64,000 bases of DNA from Cytospora piceicola. Its lineage: Eukaryota > Ascomycota > Sordariomycetes > Diaporthales > Cytosporaceae. Below the pieces are notes generated by a model that made no database searches, was not told the DNA's origin, and was given only the letters and a program-made list of their open reading frames with translations. Of the stretch, positions 11,205-23,000 are shown piece by piece. Each line of letters opens with the position of its first letter. Positions within the stretch are counted from its first letter, which is position 1. The stretch is from assembly GCA_023375675.1 (NCBI GenBank), contig JALQBC010000004.1:372001-436000 (forward strand). The letters are read 5' to 3'. The position numbers and the translations under genes are program-made.

Positions 11205-13745
11205 TCATTGTTCATCTGAAAAGATGCTCAGAGGCCTCGCAAGCTTCACGAACATCTCTTCCCTTTCGCCTTCAGGAGTGCTCAATATCGTCACAGCTCC
11301 CCCTGCCCCGATGTGCCAAGCCTCATTGTCCTTGGATTCCCCCTCTCCATCTCCCCTTCGGCATTCATCATCCCACCGGAACATACTTCTTATAGTGACG
11401 CTCCAGTCTCCCCTGCCCGAAACACACATATATCCGACCACGCCTGAATAGAGACTCCTTTCCTTGCCGTTCTCGATCTGCTGCAGGATCTCGCAACTTC
11501 TCTTCTTCGGCGCTCCGGTCATGCTTCCCGGCGGAAGACTGGCAGAGAGGACGTCGAGGCCAGAGTACCGGGAGCCCGCGCTCCCTTCCTTAGCCTGCGG
11601 CAATTGCCCCTCCACCGTAGTGATCATCTGGTAGACAGTCTGATACTCCTCCACCTTCAGCAACGCCGGTACTGTGACCCGGCCAGGCCCACAGATGCCA
11701 TGTAGATCGTGTCTGACGAGGTCGACAATCATCAGATTCTCGGCTTCCTCCTTGGGAACGTGGAGTATCACTTCGGCCTCGGCCAGTGTCGTTGCACATC
11801 CCTCGCCGGGTTCAGTCGACTTCTTGACTGTGCCTTTCATGGGTTGCATAGAGCACAGGCCGGATCGGCTGTATTGGAGGAAGCGTTCCGGCGAGGAGCT
11901 TACAAGCGTCGCGCCACCGAGACGTACGTATGAGGCGAAAGGTGCTGGGTTGCGTGTCCTCAACGTTCGGTAGAGTTCCCATGACGCATTATGCCGTGTT
12001 CGCTTGGTTGGCCTCGTCTGTTGGTCATCGTCACCCTTTGGCGTAATGGTTCTCGTAATCTTGGTTTGATCGGTAAGGCATAACTCGTAGGAGTCACCGG
12101 CTGCGATGTACTCCTGACACAGACATACTTTGGCGTCGTACTTCGCCAGGTCCGGTTTCTGTATGGCTGGCCTTGTCTCTGGCGAGCTGCTAGCAGCACT
12201 GCCTGTCCAATTTGACAGCTGCTCTTTCTGCCACAGCGCAGCTTTGAGCTGGCCAGCCATCATCTCCAGCCACAGAAGGTCTCCCTCCAGATCTTGGACG
12301 TGCAACTGCCCTTCTTGGTGGTCCACCACAATCGACCTTGTAACCCACGCGAGACATACGTCCGGTCTTTGATGACCTCGATGTTGTGGTAGCGTTAGGC
12401 CAATATCGCTAAGCCCCTGCTCGTACGTCACAAACCCAACGAAACCACCCAGGAAGGGCACTTTGTCCTCATCAGCCATAGCGTAAGGAGAACTCTCGCG
12501 TCCCAGAGATAAGCGCTTCGACTCTTGAAACTCAGCAAGAACGTGCCAAACAGTTTGTCCGGTACGTAGCGGTACCCTGATCGGAGGCGAGCCGTTGGTC
12601 ACACTGACGACGGTGACAAAATCATCACCAGTATGATGCTGAAAACGCAGGCACGTGCTGACCTCCAGAGCAATGATACTAAATCTCCCCCGGACATCCA
12701 CGCCTGTCGAGGGTGGCGGTTGATTTGCGTTGGCAGAGTCGAGAATGACATGCTCCTTGTCTGCAAGGCCGAGGATTTCCACAATATCGGGGACTTCGAC
12801 GCCGTTCGGTGGTAATTCAACAGTTTTCGACCGGTAACAGGAGCGGTCGGAGTTTGGGCAGATCAATGTCGTCCAGTTGTCCGCTTCGCCTGGTGTCTCA
12901 TGGTGATCGAGAGACACCTGTTGCAAAAGGCTGGGCCTGACTGCATTCTTCGCCAACACATCCTTGTCGTTCTTTTTAGTAGTCCGGCCCTTCTCACCAT
13001 TCCATCGACGAGCCAACCTAAACCAGTTCTGTATGACTCTGCTCCCTTCCTCTTCTGTGCAAACGGACTCCGGATGGTACTGTAGGCCCCAGAATGGCTT
13101 TCTCCGATGTTTGACGGCCATCAAAATCCTCTCTGGACCCTGTCTATCGCCTCGATCCTCTTCCACCCATGCCTGGGGGACAATGTCGGGAAGCTCAGGT
13201 GGCGAGTTCCATTTCATCTGCTCCCAATCAACCACGGCATCTTGGCGTACATCCGCGCAGAGGCTGTGGTAGAGAGTTGCTTGAAACTCTCTTACATCCT
13301 CGAAAAGGTTGTCTGGAAGCAAGACATCTTGCAGAGGTCGATGCTCGATCTTCCTAACCATGCCATGCAGCCCCCTCCTGAGCCTCCTGACCTTTCCACC
13401 ACAGGCAAGCACCAAGCTCTGGAACCCCAAGCACACTCCCAGGACAGGCACCAGATCGCCACCCTCAAGCTCCCACAGCCATCTCATCAATCCCACATCG
13501 CTCTCGACTTCCGGCGACCCAGGTCCGGGCCCGCATACGACAGCTTCATAGTGGGAAAGCTCGAGACGGAAATCTGCCTCAGAGATAGCGGCGTCAATGG
13601 ACAAGACGAAAACGTCAACCTCCAGAAGGGTGGTGAGCAAAGAGATAATGTTGTTGGAAAAGGAGTCGTAGGCATCGATGAAGAGAACCTTGGGCCGGTC
13701 TGACGGTGGCGTTGATGTTGGCAGTGCGTCTCCGACGGAGCCCAT
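11205..13745 (-). CDS. Bifunctional aminodeoxychorismate synthase (PabA-PabB fusion)
   Basis: A single exon encodes 846 residues. The ATG at 13745 was chosen; the frame stays open upstream without another ATG. Residues 19 to about 270 form a class I glutamine amidotransferase. It shows DAYDSFSNN, GPGPGSPE, nucleophile Cys105 in GVCLGFQSL, and the His-Glu pair in LQYHPESV. The C-terminal 500 residues form the chorismate-binding domain, with the PabB-type lysine in QPMKGTVKKS, then LMIVDLVRHDL and PPGSMTGAPKKRS. Glutamine-derived ammonia aminates chorismate to aminodeoxychorismate, the first step to p-aminobenzoate and folate. Fungi normally carry this fusion, in the cytosol. The Lys in PMKGT distinguishes it from anthranilate synthase component I. 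Confidence 0.95.
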   Translation of the reverse strand: MGSVGDALPTSTPPSDRPKVLFIDAYDSFSNNIISLLTTLLEVDVFVLSIDAAISEADFRLELSHYEAVVCGPGPGSPEVESDVGLMRWLWELEGGDLVPVLGVCLGFQSLVLACGGKVRRLRRGLHGMVRKIEHRPLQDVLLPDNLFEDVREFQATLYHSLCADVRQDAVVDWEQMKWNSPPELPDIVPQAWVEEDRGDRQGPERILMAVKHRRKPFWGLQYHPESVCTEEEGSRVIQNWFRLARRWNGEKGRTTKKNDKDVLAKNAVRPSLLQQVSLDHHETPGEADNWTTLICPNSDRSCYRSKTVELPPNGVEVPDIVEILGLADKEHVILDSANANQPPPSTGVDVRGRFSIIALEVSTCLRFQHHTGDDFVTVVSVTNGSPPIRVPLRTGQTVWHVLAEFQESKRLSLGRESSPYAMADEDKVPFLGGFVGFVTYEQGLSDIGLTLPQHRGHQRPDVCLAWVTRSIVVDHQEGQLHVQDLEGDLLWLEMMAGQLKAALWQKEQLSNWTGSAASSSPETRPAIQKPDLAKYDAKVCLCQEYIAAGDSYELCLTDQTKITRTITPKGDDDQQTRPTKRTRHNASWELYRTLRTRNPAPFASYVRLGGATLVSSSPERFLQYSRSGLCSMQPMKGTVKKSTEPGEGCATTLAEAEVILHVPKEEAENLMIVDLVRHDLHGICGPGRVTVPALLKVEEYQTVYQMITTVEGQLPQAKEGSAGSRYSGLDVLSASLPPGSMTGAPKKRSCEILQQIENGKERSLYSGVVGYMCVSGRGDWSVTIRSMFRWDDECRRGDGEGESKDNEAWHIGAGGAVTILSTPEGEREEMFVKLARPLSIFSDEQ

Positions 13746-14804
13746 CGTCGCTTGATCCCACAAATGGGTTGACTCCGGTATGTTATGTGAGTGTTCAGCG
13801 GTGTCTTCGCCTTCGCCTTTCAAAGAAGATATTCAACAGGCCCGGCTACGCATCATGAGAATGTCGCAATTACTAAGATTGAGGACCCGCGCATACAAAT
13901 GGGAATAGACTATCCCAGGCCGCTTCAATGTCTTGCTGAGGGTCGTCCAGTGTCAGCTTGTCAGCGCGTCGGTCCCCGGGGTCAACTCCAAATGCAAACG
14001 TAAATGAAAGCCACCAAGTACGCAGTGACAACTCGACGATACTAGGTCAAAAATATGAAGTAGGATTTTCTATGACTCGATTTGAATCCTCCGGGAGTCT
14101 GGGCCGAGTCTTGCCGAATTTGATGAATGACTCGGAGCCCGTGTCCCGGCCGTGCCGGCATGTCTTCCGTGTATTTGATCTGGCCAGGCACGTGGATGGG
14201 GCCGTCCCATGGGGACAAGTGACTTGTTTTGTGTCAACTTCATCCAGTCAATCAATCATCTACCGAAGCGGGTGCAAACACTTGGTAAAGCTTTCTGACG
14301 GTTTGGGGACCTTGCAACGTCAACAGAGTTGTTGTATCAGGCGCCCACGCTCCCCCGAACCCTCCAACACCTTCGATAATAGGGTTAGGGTAATATGATG
14401 GGTATAAGTACTGCAATTCGACTTCAATATTGGCTAAGATCACAACAGTTATTGGACGAAACTGCTTGTGAATTATTAAGACTCATACAGGTAATACTTA
14501 TACGTCAGTATTACACTTCTGGTCTCTACCCAATCACTCACATCAGACTAGCGATAGTCACAAGTCACTTTTATACCTTGGAACCTGTTGATAACCTCTA
14601 GATGTCAAGCGCTAACCATGAATATCGAATCACCTCATGTGCATACATATATGATAAATTCCCCAGACTACCTAGGTAGTTTGATCGCTCAGAATTGATG
14701 TTACCCACCACTGATTGCATTCTAAAATCTCGCTAAAGCAAAGATAAGGCAACCAGAAGAACTAAAGAGACTTATTCGAAACTCAGCGTACGAATACTCT
14801 GAAA
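13746..14804. other. Intergenic region, promoter side of PABA synthase
   Basis: About 1 kb shows no supported gene. It contains two telomere-like units (AGGGTTAGGG, 14381-14390), too few to mean more than chance, and the palindrome TACCTAGGTA at 14669-14678. Confidence 0.55.
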
Positions 14805-15083
14805 ATGACTCCAAAAGCTGACATGTGGGTTCCCGACCCAACCACCGGGGTGTTTCGACTAGCTACACGCAATGAGGCAGAGAGCGCTATGGGAGACTTG
14901 CCGGAAGGTGTCCCGAGACACGGTGCTTGGGTTCGAGACCAGACTACCGGTGTGTATCGACCAGCTACAAGGAACGAGGCAGGGACACTTTACGGAGGCA
15001 TGCCGTCTGCAATTGATTTCGGCGAGCCCAGTCCTAAGGATAGACGTCATAGACAGCGGAAGAATACGAGGGAGGTGAGGTAG
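14805..15083 (+). CDS. Small repeat protein of two WVxDxxTGVxRxATRNEA units
   Basis: A 92-residue single-exon frame starts at an ATG with A at -3. Two repeats with a 34-residue period make up most of it: residues 8-30 (WVPDPTTGVFRLATRNEA...) and 42-64 (WVRDQTTGVYRPATRNEA...). The repeats differ at many third positions but keep the W-V-x-D-x-x-T-G-V core, which argues for selection on the protein. The core resembles the WVPDPxTGYYRP motif of plant LEA_3/SAG21 stress proteins; that is only a similarity I note, not an assignment. The tail is basic (RRHRQRKNTREVR). There is no signal peptide or membrane segment. Neighbouring DNA is otherwise gene-poor. Confidence 0.5.
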   Translation: MTPKADMWVPDPTTGVFRLATRNEAESAMGDLPEGVPRHGAWVRDQTTGVYRPATRNEAGTLYGGMPSAIDFGEPSPKDRRHRQRKNTREVR

Positions 15084-17593
15084 GGGCGCAGACCCAGAGG
15101 CAGACTTGCTTATGCAGTTCTTTGAATGATTAATCTCAAAACGTAAGATAGCGCCTGGCAGGCGCAGACGGGGAGAGGACCCTCGGGGAGAACTAGAGGT
15201 TAGCCCCGAGCAGGCTGAGCCTTTCGCCGATATGCATGGATAGGACTTCCTTATAGTTGAAGATTATGGAGCTGTACGCCAGACCTAGGGATGCATCTGT
15301 CATGCATAATATTAGATAGATTTTGACATCTGCCTGCTGTCGGGCATGAACTGAATTTGCACTGCCACACTTGTGGTATCAGTGAACTTGCTTGCTACTG
15401 CCCCTACGAATCGCAATCTCATTCATCTTGCTCATTGGTCCGAGTATCAATTTGTCCGTTTTGACCTCTTTCAAAAGGTCGCGTAGAAGTCATTGGGGAT
15501 AGACTAATCATCATCTGCCAAAACAGCACTTGAGGTGTCCTCGGCGAGTTCCGGACGGAAGTGGGATTCAATGGAATATACAGCTTCTTCTATAATCAAT
15601 AACGAAGGCTAACTTCTCGCGGTCAAGCTTGGAAAATTGCATATATGCTTTAACCTACCTAGCTACATCCACATTTACTCACGGGTCGCATTGTTCTAGG
15701 TTTAGTCTGAAGCCTACGGGGTGTGGGCGGGTTACTTGTAAGCCTACTCAAACCTCCATTGAGCGTCCGAAGAAGGTAAAGTCGGGGCTAGCTCATATTA
15801 TTTTTGGACCTCTGGAGGCTGTGGAGAGACGATATGTATTTAGTGCCGTGGATTCAAGTATACTGCTCAAGACCATGAGTGCAGACTTTGTACACTACAG
15901 CCCAAATAATATTGGCGTATTTTGTCCTTTCCATAAGGCTTTTGTGACTTTGAGATATTTAGGAACTGATGTATGATACATATCAGTCAGCTGCCCAGCT
16001 TCAACTCAGCATTGTAAACCAAACAAATTACAGTAACAGTGTATCATACGACATTCTTGGCCAGAATATACTGAGCGATGCTTCGTGGGTTGCAGCGGCT
16101 TGGAGGATTTCAAATCTCCTTCTTTGGGTATTAAATCCAAAGATTATGGAACAGATTTGCCCCAGATGTCTGCACTAGGCGATGCCAGCTTGAGGGTTGT
16201 AATAATTCCGAGACCATGGAATAGCCTCGAAGCCTTGACACCTAGATGCACTATAGTAGAGCTAGGTTTAGTACATTTACAAATAACGAAGACATCAATG
16301 ATCTCTCTTCTGGTTTCAATGGTAGCTTATTGAAAGCTCTGCAGAGCTTGGCACTGAATGATTCCTTTCAAATGTTCCGATCACTGCTAACCCATGTCCG
16401 TGGAGTAGGATCTCACATGCTTCAATGCCCAGTTTCCAATTACCTCATTGGTCATAGTCTTCATAATACATTGCAGTTGACCGTTACATCATGCAGTACA
16501 AAGGGCTAGTCATATTGGCTCCAATGACCGGAAATTGTGATTTGTTCATGGATCAAGCGATCCACCTGTAGGGAAGCCGAGGAGACACTATCTTCGAGCT
16601 TGAGTAGCTCGAACAAGTCAGGTCTTGTGACAGTAAGGGTCTGGTTGTGTGGGCGTCCCACTTTCTAATAGGGGTTCTTGAATAACCAAACGTGAAGCAG
16701 ACCACTGCTACAAAAGCAGGGGTCCAGGATCAAAAGATGGTCTATCATATGCTCTTAGTGCATGCTTTGGAGCAAGATCTATCTGTCAACGTCGCCAGCC
16801 TGGGTCAAGTGCCGGACCCGCCTGGGCTGTGACACAGACACATAACACCCTGAGCTGCATCATCGGATCTAGGCCCCTGATGGTCGATACTAAATAAGCC
16901 TTATGAGGCTTGTGGCTATTCTTCCGCGGAGCCACATTCTCGGGCTCAACTAAGGTCTCGCCCAAAGGGTTAGAACAACCTTGGAACTTTCTCTTACTCA
17001 GACTACCAGGACCGGGTTGTTTTGATCATCAGGGCCGAGTTCATACTAGGACGGATTAAGTCGAAGATAGCCTGGTTCGTGGCTTCTACGACATCATAGT
17101 AGTTCTTCCCCAGAGCCGCACCCGCAACCCGGAAAGTGCACGGATCGAAGGGCTGTAGACAGTGACTTGTACCACTCGAATATTCCAAGAATAGGATAGT
17201 ACGGAAAGAAATCTCTTTCAGTACTCCCACTCCATCCGGTTACCTCTAGGTCTACCTAGGTACCCATGTAAGCCTCCACTTCAGGCCAAGTTTCTACCAA
17301 ACCAGCCCTTCGTAGATCATGAAGCGTATGACAGAGTGTAGTCAATGCACCTATGCCGTTAGATTGAAGACTAGACATTTTGACAACTCGGAGTCCCGGA
17401 TCTGCTGAGGGCCTGTCTCCCCTCTGGATTACTATAAGAAGGAGTACCATATCTTTGACGTGACAGTACATTATTGCCTCATTGTCATTCAAACACAAAC
17501 CACCCTCAAAGGCAACCACGTTCGTTGACTCGTTGAATTGTATTTTCCACTTTACAGCTCGCATATCTGAAGAACCCCCCACTGCTATCCAAA
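15084..17593. other. Gene-poor 2.5-kb region
   Basis: Several short frames exist (for example 15629-15976 plus, 16246-16509 plus, 17256-17582 minus), but none shows a family motif, plausible splicing or coding-like composition. It could hold decayed genes. A perfect TACCTAGGTA lies at 17253-17262, about 330 bp upstream of the PAN-domain gene. Confidence 0.5.
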
Positions 17594-18506
17594 ATGCAGT
17601 CCACCATGATGATCCTCACCACCCTCCTCGCCGCCGGCGCCCTTGCTTCTCCTTTCCCCCCGGCGCCAAGAGAGCAGATGTGCAACCAGGCCCCCAACGG
17701 GCCCAGATCAGGCGACTTCGCGCCCTTCGCAAAGCCCCACGCCTTCACGGCTGACCTCTGCCACCAGCACTGCCGGGCCGACCCGAACTGCCTCAGCTTT
17801 ATGTTCGGCCTTCCCCCGTCCGCACAGGACCCCGAGTGCATGCTTTTCCACATTCCAGGCTCGCAGGTGCCTGGCCAGGGGAACAACTTCCATGTGTTCG
17901 ACAAGGACTGCTTGGGCGTGCCAACTGGAAAGCCCACAAGACATGACCCCATGGGCGAGCAGCCGTCTTTCCCTCCCAAGGCCGAGCAGGGTCCCGGCAA
18001 GCATGATGGCCCTGGCAAGCATGATGGCCCTGGCAAGCATGATGGCCCTGGCAAGCATGACGGCCCCATCAAGAACAACGGGCCTGTCGCGACTTCCACG
18101 ACCCTTTCCACCCCGGCCGCAACAAATGCCCCGCCCCCCCAGAACGGTGGACACCATCAGCGTGACGCTGTCCCCCAGTGCGGTGGCGCCCCTACCGGCC
18201 CTCCGGGCAATGCACCTGCGCCCATGCGCACAAACAACGATGTGGCTTCCGAGAAGGATTGTCTGTCTTTGTGTAAGAGGATTGATGGTTGCAAGGCGTA
18301 AGTCCCACTACTACTCCCTTCCCTACAAGAAGAAAGGTCCTTTGAACTGTCGTGGCTAACTTGATCGCGTTGATACTTCTAGTGTCGAGTTCGGCAAGCC
18401 CTCTGCCAGGGCGCCTCACGAGTGTCGCCTCTTCAGCGTTGAGGCTGATCAGCTCCCTGTCCCGGGCCATGGTCAGAGCTTCACTGCCTTTAACAGCCGC
18501 TGTTAA
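17594..18506 (+). CDS. Secreted protein with two PAN/Apple-like modules and a GPGKHD repeat linker
   Basis: Exon 1 is 17594-18297 and exon 2 is 18383-18506 (donor GTAAGT, acceptor TTCTAG), giving 275 residues. A signal peptide is evident (MMILTTLLAAGALASP, cleavage near residue 19). Module 1 (about 28-110) has cysteines spaced as in Apple domains: LCHQHC, NCLSF, ECMLF, DKDC. Module 2 (about 195-275) repeats this pattern: DCLSLC, GCKAVEFG, ECRLFSVE, SRC. A low-complexity linker with four GPGKHD repeats and a Ser/Thr/Pro stretch joins them. Apple domains bind carbohydrate or protein ligands, so an extracellular or wall-associated role is likely. The exact function is unknown. The intron lies inside the second module. 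Confidence 0.8.
17990..18061 (+). repeat. 18-bp tandem repeat encoding GPGKHD x4
   Basis: Four 18-bp units lie in frame in the PAN-domain gene (residues 133-156). The three downstream units are nearly identical and the first differs at third positions. Copy number probably varies between strains. Confidence 0.9.
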
Positions 18507-20062
18507 AGAGGTCACATGGGTATGAGAAATACTTGGTGTTGCGGTATGGGTATTCTGACAAGAAGGGTATGGGCGTAGAGTCAGACATATTGTGGCATCA
18601 TATGGCTTGCCGGCTGAGACGGTCCTCATGGTAGTTGTCAATTGTACGATCGCGGCTTAGCTCAGACCTTGTCTTCGAGTTTGTACATTTGCGTATAGAT
18701 TGTTTCCCACAAAATATTGAATATGAATTTGATATGACAGACCGGTATTCCTCACTACTTCTGTATGTATTGTGTCCATGGTTGTAAATACCACTTACGA
18801 AACGGGTTGAAATCGATTGTGAGCTTGTAGTTGATGAATGCGCTGAGAGTTGCTGTGTGAGCGTTGACGTTAATATTAGGTTGAGCATGTGGGTCATAAC
18901 AGTGGAGATGTCTCACTGCGCGGGAGAGCGATGTCACCTTGCAGGGGTCAGATCTCCATGTTCGGGACATCGAACAAAGCCATTCAGACTTCAAAACTGC
19001 CGACGGGAACAAGGAAATTTGTTGAAGACTCCCCAGTGACCATACTCGAGCTTGACTAATCACTTATGAGGCCTGAGGATGTGGCCGCTTGAGAGGCCAC
19101 AAGTTTACCGGACGAGGATAGGGGCTTACAGCTACTCTTGCTATTGCTTGTTCAATTCGGTCACGAGTCTTCCGCCATTTGGGTCTCGAAGGTGACAAGG
19201 ATAGGCTGTACGTCGTATGAACATAATTACTTTTGCGGTGGGAAACCAAAGATGCATCATCCGTGTGATAGTGAGATTATATAAGCCTTAGCATTGTTGC
19301 TGACCTAGACACGTCTCACTACTCTGTTCTTTACCCTGATCAGGATTGGTGATCGCCTGGCAGGCATCATGTAGGAGGTATAAAGGCACCTGGGACATAT
19401 GCCAGCGCAGGCTTGCCGCAATCCGCATTCCAAGTGAGTTTTGAAATCGTCAGCCTGGCCTCAAATATGAATTTGACTTAGCTCAAGCGGCTGCCTCTGG
19501 ATTTGTTGTTTTGTACGTCTTTTATTTCTATATCCTGGCATTGCGTAGCCCCGGGGCTCTTGCTGGTGCCTGTAGGCAACCAAGTGGTATAAAACAGGAT
19601 CCTGGAGCCCTTACCATAGTTTCCTGCTTGGTACCAAAGACTTGCCATATTGGTTTTGTTAGACAGGCAGGTCGACACAGGTTGGCCCGATACAGCAGGT
19701 ACTGACTTCCAAAGGTTTACATGGTTCAGTTCCTGCTGCCTGCCTCCGCCTTTGTCTTTCCCACCTTGGAAATACCCACAACAAGGTCAGATTCCAGATA
19801 ATCTGATGGTGTACCTGCCACCTGAAGCAAGAGAACCATTGCCCTTTGAACCTCTTTCACCCTTTCACAGGCTCAGCCTTCATTTCATGACTGGATTCCC
19901 ACCTTCAAATACACCCTCACCCTGCGAAGCCGTGAGTCCCAACTTTGAAGGCACTCTCTTGACACACTTACAGCCACATCGACCAGTCTGAAGGATATTG
20001 ACCATCGAAAACATCAATTTCCTACCCCAGAGGATTGACAACTTGGGCTGCCGGATCTCGAG
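18507..20062. other. Intergenic region upstream of the E2-E3 fusion gene
   Basis: About 1.55 kb. A plus-strand open stretch at 19650-19991 has no motif and is probably leader or promoter sequence. No supported gene. Confidence 0.5.
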
Positions 20063-23000
20063 ATGGAGAACCAGCGATACCTCGTCGTCATAGTGCGACC
20101 GCCGTCAGAGGCGGCACTGTCAGCTCCTGATGGTTCACTGTCGCTCCTCATACCGTTTAACCCTCGTGCAGCTGCGAGTGATTTCATCGAGGCGCTTTGG
20201 AAGCGCCTCTCCCACCACGCTCACAGTGATCCACCCACTCCTGATACCCATTACGTCCAACTCCATCTTGGAGAACCCGCTGGTCCCCTCATCGACGTTG
20301 ATGATAACTTATGCGACGTTGTCCATGACGGTTTACTGGAGAAGATCTTTGCCGTATTCTCCCTGAAGAAAGCTGAAAAGATCGACAACTTTACCGAACA
20401 TGTGAAAGCCTCAACATCAGAGGGGACGACAGCTGGTGATGAGGAACATCTATTGATCCGCATCATCACCCCGTCGGCTGCTCGGTGCCGAGAGTCTTGT
20501 CCTGTCCTGAAAGTACGACTTTCCAACACGATTCGCCAAATGCACTGCGAGATTGCGGAAGCCCTCTCGTTCACATCTAGTATTGAGGAGACAGTCGATA
20601 CTTGTGAGTGCAACTGCACTCTGGCTGCTGAAGTTGCATCTGGGCCTTCGCCTCCTGACCAATTCTTGATCATCCATGGAAAGAGTGTGGTTGAGAGAGT
20701 ATCTCTTGTTATAGCAACGAAGGAAGGACTGCTGAAGACTCTCTCCGACAAGTTCGGCCCTGATTTTGAAACGAGAAAGAAAGTCACTCTACTCGGTGAA
20801 GAGAACGACCCGAACGACAACGAAAGATACTTGAAGACACCTCTTGTGTCAATCTGCTCGAAGAAGAGACACACGCCGGCCCATGCCCGTGTTGACTTCG
20901 ACGAGGCTGGGAAGGCAAAGTCACGAGTGCTCGATCTTCACACATCGGAGCTCCCCATACACCCTGCGTGTTTCGAGTCTAAAATCAGGATGCTGGGACT
21001 CCAGGACCTTGCTGTTGACGGGGTTGTGGATATTTTCGTCGTTCCTCGTCTTACAATTGGGGAATCTCCTATCCTCAGGGGAAAGTCTGCTATCTTTTAC
21101 TCTCGGGCTCACTGGGAGCCTTCGCCCCAGCAGTCTGACCGTGGGATGGCAATTTTCCTCTCGACACTACGGGTTTTCATTTCGCTTGTACAAGACATGG
21201 AAGGCGATGACGCAATGAAGGATGCCATTCTCTACGTCTTTGAACTGCTCACACAGTTCCCTCCAGCCCTTCGTTGCCTCTACATTCTCATACAGGGGAG
21301 AACACCTACAACCGTGGAATGCGCCGCCCTCAGCCAAGCGTCTCTTGCGGTATCAGAAGACCATCTCGCCATAAAGGATCGTTCGCGGCTCTTGGAAGGC
21401 TCACGTCTGCTCTTCGGGTACATCTTGGAGACAGCTAAATCGTTGAGCAGGATGTCACTCAGTGGAGAAGGTACCGTGACGAGTGAGCTGCGATATAGCT
21501 CCGCATTTCTGACAGTTGATCTCTGCGACCACAAGACTCGGGAGCCAGTCTTTCATCCAGTGAGAACGAACGATGGTTTGATGGAAGAACACCTGTTTCG
21601 GTCTTTGCAAGATACTGGGGTGTTGGCCGAAAGCCATGTGCAGTCATTCCTGGTGCAATCCGAAATTGATCCCAGCATCGGTCGAGTCGCATTTCAAAGT
21701 GGCGGGACATGCCCCGAGCTCACAGTGTTGTCTCTAGAGAAGGTCCAGATGGGGTACTACGACTCCCCAGATGCAGTCGGTGCCAATGATGGTTTGGATT
21801 TGGATCAACTGAGCGACCTTGGGCATCTCGCGGAGATTTGTGGCCGCAATAATCTCGCAGTACACAGACCAAGCCAGCTTGTGTCTGCGGTTGCGCCACG
21901 ACTCGCCTTCGATCGGAACGCCCACTTGGCAGTTTATACTGGCGAGCAGCCATGCGCTGAACCAGGCAAGTCTTCGGTTATTTTTCGACCACAGCACGGG
22001 GAGGAGACCGTCGACCCAGCCGTCCTTGAACAGCTGATCGCCCCCATCATCAAGGGCTACGAGGAAGACCACACGGCAGTGTTCGATGTATCTGGTGGTG
22101 CCGAAGTAAGGCGACTGCAGGACCCAGACGAAATCCTCATGTTTTGTGTAGACTCTAGTTCCAGCATGCGCTGTCCAACGGACTTCGAAGATGCCAAAGA
22201 AGACTCCCCCATACAACACAAGCAGCCTAGCTTTGAGAGTCAAGTGGAACGACTGGTCGATGCCAATCTCTATGACCAGATCTCTTTGGAAGTCACTCGG
22301 GAGAGTCTTGTCAGCTACGAGAGTTTCGACGATATTCTTGGCATTGTTGCCGATGCTCCCGAGAACACCAAGGCCGAGGTGACAGGGAAGGTGCTGAAAT
22401 TTCTTATCATTGTTTTGTCCTCTGAGATTATTGAGAAGTCAGAGGCATTGGAGAGGCTGCGTCAATCTGGTCGCAGGAGATCCCGTCGAGTATCTCCTCT
22501 AGACTCTGAGTTGAAGCAGCTCAAACTATTTTGGGCCGGTATCAAGAAACATAAGGAGTCACTACGGCAGTTCCTTAGGTGGCGAGCGACTTGTGTAGCT
22601 CAAGACTCTACACGGCAATGGACATGGTCTTTCGGCGACCCAGTTCCTGCGGCACCCTCATCAAAAACCATTCCCATCCTGGCTGCCGACATTACGGAGC
22701 TTCCAGACCATCTGAGATGCCCGATTTCTCACCAATTGATGGAAGATGCAGTGAAAGCCACTGATGGACACACATACTCCCGCTCTGCTATCTCACAATG
22801 GTTTGCCATCCGCAAATCATCCCCTCTGCATGGAGCACCACTTGAAGACGTCTCTTTGATTGTAGACGGAACAATTCGAGACCAAGTGGCATCTTGGATT
22901 TCTGGTGTACAGATCGGGGACACTTCAGACGTGATTACAGTGACATTCGACAGCCGCATCGGTTCTTTCAGTCGAACAATATCATGTTCGTCGAACCCGA

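Noticed and set aside
11205..13745. Anthranilate synthase component
   Set aside because: The Lys in PMKGT and the fused amidotransferase order indicate aminodeoxychorismate synthase.
14381..14390. Telomere-like AGGGTTAGGG
   Set aside because: Only about two units; not enough for a telomere scar. The same holds for 60200-60210.
17256..17582. Minus-strand 108-codon frame upstream of the PAN gene
   Set aside because: No motif, no splice partner found, and it lies in the PAN gene promoter.
19650..19991. Plus-strand 113-codon frame
   Set aside because: Pro/Phe-rich with no motif; more likely leader of the E2-E3 gene.
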